Shown: positions 58,720-64,000 of the stretch, one piece after another
Position numbering within the stretch: the stretch's first letter is position 1
Layout of the letters: every line of letters begins with the position of its first letter
Source of the DNA: Marsupella aquatica
Taxonomy: Eukaryota; Marchantiophyta
Direction: 5' to 3'
DNA length: 64,000 nt
Assembly (NCBI GenBank): GCA_973895155.1
Contig: OZ316894.1
Location: forward strand, 6,448,001 to 6,512,000
Position numbers and translations under genes: made by a program
Notes under the pieces: generated by a model
What the model saw: the letters and a program-made list of their open reading frames with translations, nothing else
What the model was told of the DNA's origin: nothing
Databases searched by the model: none

Positions 58720-60732
58720 AGCAGCATGACGACGACGATGAAGTTCGCATTTACTGCGTCGAAACCGAAATTTTCTGCTTCTCGACCACCTCAATTTCCC
58801 AGAGGCGGTGGCAAGCGTCGGAGCGACGAAGGAAGAGGATGGGGAGGTGGGGAGAATAATGTGGTGTTCGTGACGGGTTTCGATGAGCAAGGGCTCGTGG
58901 GGAAGGATTCTACGGGGCTAGGGGGGACGAGAGTAATTCCCAAATTGGAGAACTCTTGGAGACCCGAGAAGAGGATGAAGAACATTGTGATGGAGACTGA
59001 CATAATGACGAGCCGTCAGGAGGACCGTTTCGAGAAGGAGACTGTGGTTGGCGGCCCCACCCCTGGCGTTCAGTATGGCCTCGTAGTAGGGTTCAAGAAG
59101 GTGGTGGAGACCAGTAGTATTGTCACCACAGAGCTGAATGGTAATGATATGGTGCAAGAGACAATAACAGCAACACTGCTGGAAAGAACTACTGAGCAGA
59201 AGACTATTGCGCCTCTCACTTTTGCGGAGCTTGAAAATGAGAGGCTTCGACAGGACCTCACTAGTCTCCCAGATGTGCCAGATTTGGATGCTTACAATGA
59301 AACGCCTGTCGAGGGGTTCGGGGAGGCCCTTTTAAGAGGAATGGGTTGGGATGGACGAAAGGGTATTGGTAGCGGTTCGAGGGATCCTGTTATGCCAGTT
59401 GAGTATGTGAGGAGGTCTGGGAGGACTGGTCTTGGAGCAGAGCCTGCTCCCAAGGAGGTAAATAATAATAGGCTGATCAGGCCTGGAGAAAGTAGGCTAC
59501 CAGCACCAGATCTTGTAGCATCTGTAGGTTCAGATGGTAGAGCACGAAATGTGATTGGAATAGGCGAGAAGCTGGTGGAGCGAAGTAGGAAAGGAGTCGT
59601 CAAAGGTAAGGTTATGTCGATCATATCTGGGAGGCACCTGGGGTTGAGAGGGGAGGTTTTAGATGCTGACAAATCGGACCGAATCTTAATGAAGCTTGCT
59701 AAAAGTGGGGAAAAGGTTCTAGTCAGTGCTGCAGATTTAGCAGATATTGGTTCGTTAGAGGAAGAGAAGGTTTTGAAACAGATCCGGCAGCTGAAGATTG
59801 GGAACGGGGAAGCCTCTCTATCGGATGATAGGAAAGATGACCTTCACCTCCGCACAGAAGATAGGAAAGAAGAGAGCAGATATGGCAGTAAAGAAGAGAA
59901 GCGAGACCCTAGACGAGATACCAGACGAGATGAGAGAGATGAGTACACGTCGAGAACTGAAAACAGGCGTGAAGTGGACGAAAGGAGCAGCAGATTGAGG
60001 AGGGACGGTAAAAGGGACGAGAAGGATGGAAGAAGGGACAGGAAGAGAGAAGATTACAAACGAACAGGTGACGACATGGACGTCGAAGATGAGGGTAGGA
60101 TCAGGAGGAGTGAGGATCGAAGGAGTTCAGCTAGAGATCAAGTGAAGGAGGAGAGGAGGGACGATGGACGAAGAGGAGAAAACAAGCGGGATGGACGAAG
60201 AGAGGACAACGTTAGAACTCATCAGGACAGAGGTGAAAGAGGAGCAGAAAGAGAGAGGAGGGGCATCTATAATGCTAAAGAGTATGAGAAAGAGAGAGGA
60301 GAATCAAATGCTGGGAATGCTCGGAGGGATGCCATTGGGGCAAGCACTGAAGGAAGATACAAGGATGCATGGCTGACCAGCCAGATTCGGGTCAGGATTA
60401 TTAGCAAAACTCTCAAGGGAGGAAGGTTGTATCTGAAAAAGGGCAGAATTGTTGATGTTGTCACTCCTCACGAATGTGATATATTGTTGGATGAAAGTGG
60501 AGAGATTTTGCAGCAAGTAAAGCAAGATCAATTGGAGACAGCGTTACCCAAGAGAGGCGGGCGTGTTATGGTTGTAGGCGGCAAGTATCGTGGTCATCTG
60601 GGTAAGCTGATCGAGAGAGATTCAGAAGGAGAAGTTGGACTGGTGCAAATGGAAGAGAGCTTTGAGATGACGACTCTCGATCTCGATCTCTTGGCTGAGT
60701 TTGTTGGAGAGGCCAGCGAAAGAGATGATTGA
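58654..60732 (+). CDS. MOS2: MOS2/GPKOW-type G-patch and KOW protein
   Basis: Intronless frame of 692 residues from ATG 58654. In-frame ATGs at 58726 and 58738 are alternatives, and the segment after 58738 (MKFAFTASKPKF) aligns with the known MOS2 start, so the true protein may be 664 residues. MOS2 is a nuclear RNA-binding protein needed for pre-mRNA splicing, microRNA production and immunity in Arabidopsis. A SWRPEKRMKN motif is near the N terminus, a G-patch follows (about 59305-59445, GFGEALLRGMGWDGRKGIG), then a first KOW (about 59600-59765, KGKVMSIISGRHLGLRGEV) and a second KOW near the C terminus (60559-60650, RVMVVGGKYRGHLGKLIERD). The 180-residue linker between the KOWs is unusually rich in Arg, Asp and Glu and makes this protein longer than the ~460-residue Arabidopsis one. 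Confidence 0.92.
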   Translation: MGEELSNETGAEQGSQQREEVSSSMTTTMKFAFTASKPKFSASRPPQFPRGGGKRRSDEGRGWGGGENNVVFVTGFDEQGLVGKDSTGLGGTRVIPKLENSWRPEKRMKNIVMETDIMTSRQEDRFEKETVVGGPTPGVQYGLVVGFKKVVETSSIVTTELNGNDMVQETITATLLERTTEQKTIAPLTFAELENERLRQDLTSLPDVPDLDAYNETPVEGFGEALLRGMGWDGRKGIGSGSRDPVMPVEYVRRSGRTGLGAEPAPKEVNNNRLIRPGESRLPAPDLVASVGSDGRARNVIGIGEKLVERSRKGVVKGKVMSIISGRHLGLRGEVLDADKSDRILMKLAKSGEKVLVSAADLADIGSLEEEKVLKQIRQLKIGNGEASLSDDRKDDLHLRTEDRKEESRYGSKEEKRDPRRDTRRDERDEYTSRTENRREVDERSSRLRRDGKRDEKDGRRDRKREDYKRTGDDMDVEDEGRIRRSEDRRSSARDQVKEERRDDGRRGENKRDGRREDNVRTHQDRGERGAERERRGIYNAKEYEKERGESNAGNARRDAIGASTEGRYKDAWLTSQIRVRIISKTLKGGRLYLKKGRIVDVVTPHECDILLDESGEILQQVKQDQLETALPKRGGRVMVVGGKYRGHLGKLIERDSEGEVGLVQMEESFEMTTLDLDLLAEFVGEASERDD

Positions 60733-63132
60733 AAGTGAAGGGCCCAAGAAGGTAGTCGGTTTATGCTCTTCGCATGGTCCTCTCAGTGCATGAATTTTTC
60801 CCGTTCTTGGACCATTCTTTCTTAGTAGATTCATAATTCTTATCACGGCTCCTTCGTGTTGGTCATTCTGTTTTCCTTCAACCTGATCGCTGCAATCTTG
60901 AATCTTACATCAAGAGCTTGTTATCACGGGGTATCTCATAGAGACGGTCATGACTTGCTGAAAGTATTGACGAGAATACGCGGGTCAATTGTTCATGGTG
61001 TGTTTCAGACAGGAAGAAACGCTCACCTTAAGGTTTTGTCTTGCTGTTAGGGCTTTCGAGTGGAACCTACTCAGATTTCTCCGAGCTACTGGTACAACTT
61101 TGTTGGACACGTTCTTCTTCATTGACAGAAATCAGGTGACCTCCAGACTAATATTGTAAAGCAGTAGTGTAGTGAGCTCACTTGGGGTAGGCCGCGCTGA
61201 CGTCCCAGCATCATATTGAGAGAGCGAAGAAGTCGTTAAGTGAGACAGCAATATCGAGGAACCCAGGCAGAAGGACCCTAATCCTGGACTGACTTTGAAG
61301 TACGTGTGTCCATGTCTTTGGCATCAACTGCCTAACTGCGAATTCCCGAGCTTGTAAACTGAAGGGAAGAGAATGCACATTATGCAGCTATGTCGTTATG
61401 ATTTATAACAATGCTGGATAATAGTTTTGGTTAATTCAAGCATAAATTGAATTTGTCCGATGGCAAGTCGTTGCGATCCTCGGGGAGGATGAGGTGGAAG
61501 GAACGCCATCTGTATTATTTCATAAAACAAAGAAGCCAGTGTCACTCCGGCTCTTCCTTTACTTGCAAGTCTTCCTTGTTGAATGAACAATTTTGTTCGA
61601 AATCTCTCACTGAATCTGGCCTGTCTCCGAGATCAAATATTCAAATTGGTGTGGCCTGTGTTTCTTGGAAGCCTGGGTGGAGTCTCTGGGATCCAGGACT
61701 AAGGGGTCATTAAGTTTACCCAGCGAATAATTCCCGACTTTCTCGGTTCTAGTTCTCGTTTCCATTGAGAAATCCGGTATCATATAAGCGCTGCGATAGT
61801 CTTTTTGGCAGCTGACTTAAATGCTCGCCTACTTGTCCATTTAGTGATTTCGGGATCTGAAGAAATTCCTGGTTGATGCAATCAGGGGTCATTCATGTCA
61901 CAAAATTTATGACTGCGTGTTGCGTGTTAGTAGTTGCACGATAGTTCCGTTGTTGCACGCGCAGAGCATGTGTGCTTATATGAACTCTTAGATATCAAGA
62001 GTTTGTTATTAATGGCGATCAATGAATGTATGCCGTCTGATCTTTCATTCCTGATTTACCACTAGTTTATGCTTGTTGGATAGCAAGTTTTTCCGAGTAT
62101 CCTAGGCCAGAGATTGGTCAGGTTATATTTGCAGTGGCACATATAGCAGGCAGTGTTGGCACTCCAGCAGGTCTCAGAGCCCCAATTTGTTTTGTACAGA
62201 GTCGGTATAATTATGCTGGTGCCAAACTGGTTTTTGTTTTGCATAGCACCGTTGACAAGAATTCTAAGGCAAACATGGAATCTTCATTTGCAGGGATGGT
62301 GGACAGCAAATTATGTAGACAGCAGCCATTGGCAGCATGTCAGGGCTGCAGATCGTTTTGTGAGGCGGAGTCGGTGTTCTCAAATGGCTGAACCCTCCAA
62401 ATCTGCCATTGGCTTTCGTGAAGACAACATGATACATAAGACGGAAACCTGTGACAGTGGAACATGGGAGTGATGGTCAGAGGACAGTGTTGAAATTCCC
62501 CGTAGACGATCTTAGTCTCCAACTGGGAGGTGTGGCGGAAGCAGTAGTGTGCTTCAGGTAGCACCTTGGTATCATTGGTAAGAAAGGTTTACCGAGCTCA
62601 AATAATATTCTCAGGTGAGACTGAGGAGGTCTTTGCACGGACTTTAAACTGGGGACGGGATGCAAAATCGGTAGAGAAATTGAAAATAAAAACATATGAC
62701 CCCTTCTCCCTTCTTCAAATGTCGAGGACAAGGTCCGCGATGTTCTGTTGGTTCATATGATCCACAAGCTTGTCCAGGAAAGCTGTCAGCTCAACAACAT
62801 TTCGGATGCAAAGCCCTGTTGCCCCAAACCGCATAGAGGGGAAGAATAATACTCTTACTAATTCGATCGCGCAAAAGTTACATGAGTTCCCAAGTGATCC
62901 TTGCCTGATGGGAAGCGCATTATGCAGGAGTTGTCAGGGAAGGGATGAGCAACGCTTTGCCAACCTTTCTATGAACGCCTGAAAAACCTCTTCTTGCTGT
63001 TTTGATAGAGAACATGATCAGCCTGATGCCCCAAGAGAGATCGAGAAATCTCAACTGCCTTTCTTCACTTCCAAAGTCCCAAGTACCGCCTGACTAAAAT
63101 CACCATTAAGTCCTCTCAACATTGACCTTAAC

Positions 63133-63192
63133 AAGATAAGTCACTTCCATAACTCAAATATTAAGATAAGTCACTTCCATAACTCAAATATT
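63133..63192. repeat. 30-bp tandem duplication
   Basis: Two identical 30-bp copies at 63133-63162 and 63163-63192. Confidence 0.97.
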
Positions 63193-63529
63193 ATGGGCAC
63201 TCTTGTAAAAGTTATGGGAGCCTACTGTAAAGAAAATTTAACCCATAATTTTCTCGTAACTTTAGGTGGAAATCCAGGATTCTGGAACTATGGAAAGCAA
63301 GACACGTGGGAATTGCTCCTGATGTGGTGCTCATTGTTGCATTTGAGGTGGCGGTTGATCAAGAATTGAGGAAAATTTAATATATGTTATGAGACAGGTG
63401 AGGTGGTAACTCTTACCTTATGGGGTGGGTCAATGTTACCTCCCCCCATTTTTAAAATTCTATAACTGGGTCCCATGACTTAAGTTATGGAATATATTAC
63501 AAGTCCGAAACTTTGACTAATGACCCAGC

Positions 63530-63671
63530 TTTGAGACTCTCTATTAGAGCCGTCTTTGGCAGGGTTATGAAGGGGCTACATTCAGCAACTCAGAGTGGTC
63601 TTTGAGACTCCCTATTAGAGCTGTCTTTGGCGGGGTTATGAAGGTGCTACATTCAGCAACTCAGAGTGGTC
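63530..63671. repeat. 71-bp tandem duplication
   Basis: Two adjacent copies (63530-63600 and 63601-63671) differ at only a few positions. Confidence 0.95.
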
Positions 63672-64000
63672 ATCGTATATGGCCATCCCCTTATGTGCCC
63701 ACTCTGACCAGCATCTTCTCAGTTGATGCACATTCAAAATTGATCAAAGCGGCACTAATGTAATTGCACTCTCTAAGCGCACACTCCATAAGCGCTTACC
63801 CTCGACAAGCGTCTCTATGCTCTTACAGGTAAAATGCACAAAATCATGAAATTGAATTTACAGATAAATGCATGCCCATTCTTAGTAAAGTATAGAATGC
63901 ACTTAAGGAGGATGGGCACAGACTTAGGGTAGGGATACAAAGTACAAGGGTGATTCCTAACGGAGGGGCTCTAAATTTGACAAAGGAATCTAAATCAAGC

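Larger units (their letters stand above)
60733..64000. other. MOS2 3' region and intergenic DNA to the window end
   Basis: No gene recognised; open frames near 61447-61713 and 62134-62982 lack domains. Two recent-looking tandem duplications: a 30-bp unit (AAGATAAGTCACTTCCATAA at 63133 and 63163) and a 71-bp unit starting TTTGAGACTC at 63530 and 63601. Confidence 0.6.

Noticed and set aside
1-64000. tRNA, rRNA or other structural RNA genes
   Set aside because: No convincing tRNA T-loop/A-box pair or rRNA segment was seen by eye; a covariance search would be needed to exclude small RNAs.

Overview
The window looks like nuclear DNA of a land plant. Split genes have short GT-AG introns, and the recognisable genes (CDT1, RPN12, an intronless MOS2/GPKOW gene, a phytocyanin, an EDM2-type PHD module) are plant-type, as are the CACTA (En/Spm) and Ulp1-linked mobile DNA. 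Modest introns and gene-sized islands between repeat blocks would suit a bryophyte or lycophyte, but the sequence alone does not settle the lineage. All calls come from reading translations and motifs; no searches were run.

Layout. 1-8.4 kb: a decayed multi-domain locus, open at the left edge. It has an unidentified N-terminal part, an acidic then Lys/Glu/Ala-rich coiled coil, an Ulp1-type SUMO-protease domain with its catalytic residues intact, and three FCP1/SCP (NIF)-like domains in series. A 636-bp inverted-repeat element sits inside its coding sequence. 8.4-21.5 kb: mostly repeats and featureless DNA around one phytocyanin gene (12.3-13.3 kb). 21,517-39,631: a complete 18.1-kb CACTA element with matching termini and an AGT target duplication. 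It holds dense subterminal AATGAC/GTCATT motifs, seven ~580-bp satellite units each built around a hairpin, an EDM2-like PHD gene, a TNP2-type transposase gene with two nonsense codons and a TNPA-like gene with one. 39.6-43.3 kb: repeats and the CDT1 upstream region with two E2F-type sites. 43.3-47.9 kb: CDT1 (seven exons). 51.1-53.2 kb: RPN12 (six exons). 58.6-60.7 kb: MOS2/GPKOW. The rest is intergenic DNA with short tandem duplications.

The three conserved genes serve separate housekeeping jobs: replication licensing, the proteasome lid/base and RNA processing. They do not form a pathway. The most unusual features are mobile-element related: (i) a CACTA element carrying the PHD module of EDM2, a host regulator of heterochromatin at transposons, and (ii) the Ulp1 plus triple NIF-like locus, in which the catalytic residues of the successive phosphatase-like domains are increasingly lost. 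Almost every internal stop codon in both loci can be explained by one C-to-T change, mostly at CG or CHG sites, as expected for methylated plant transposons.
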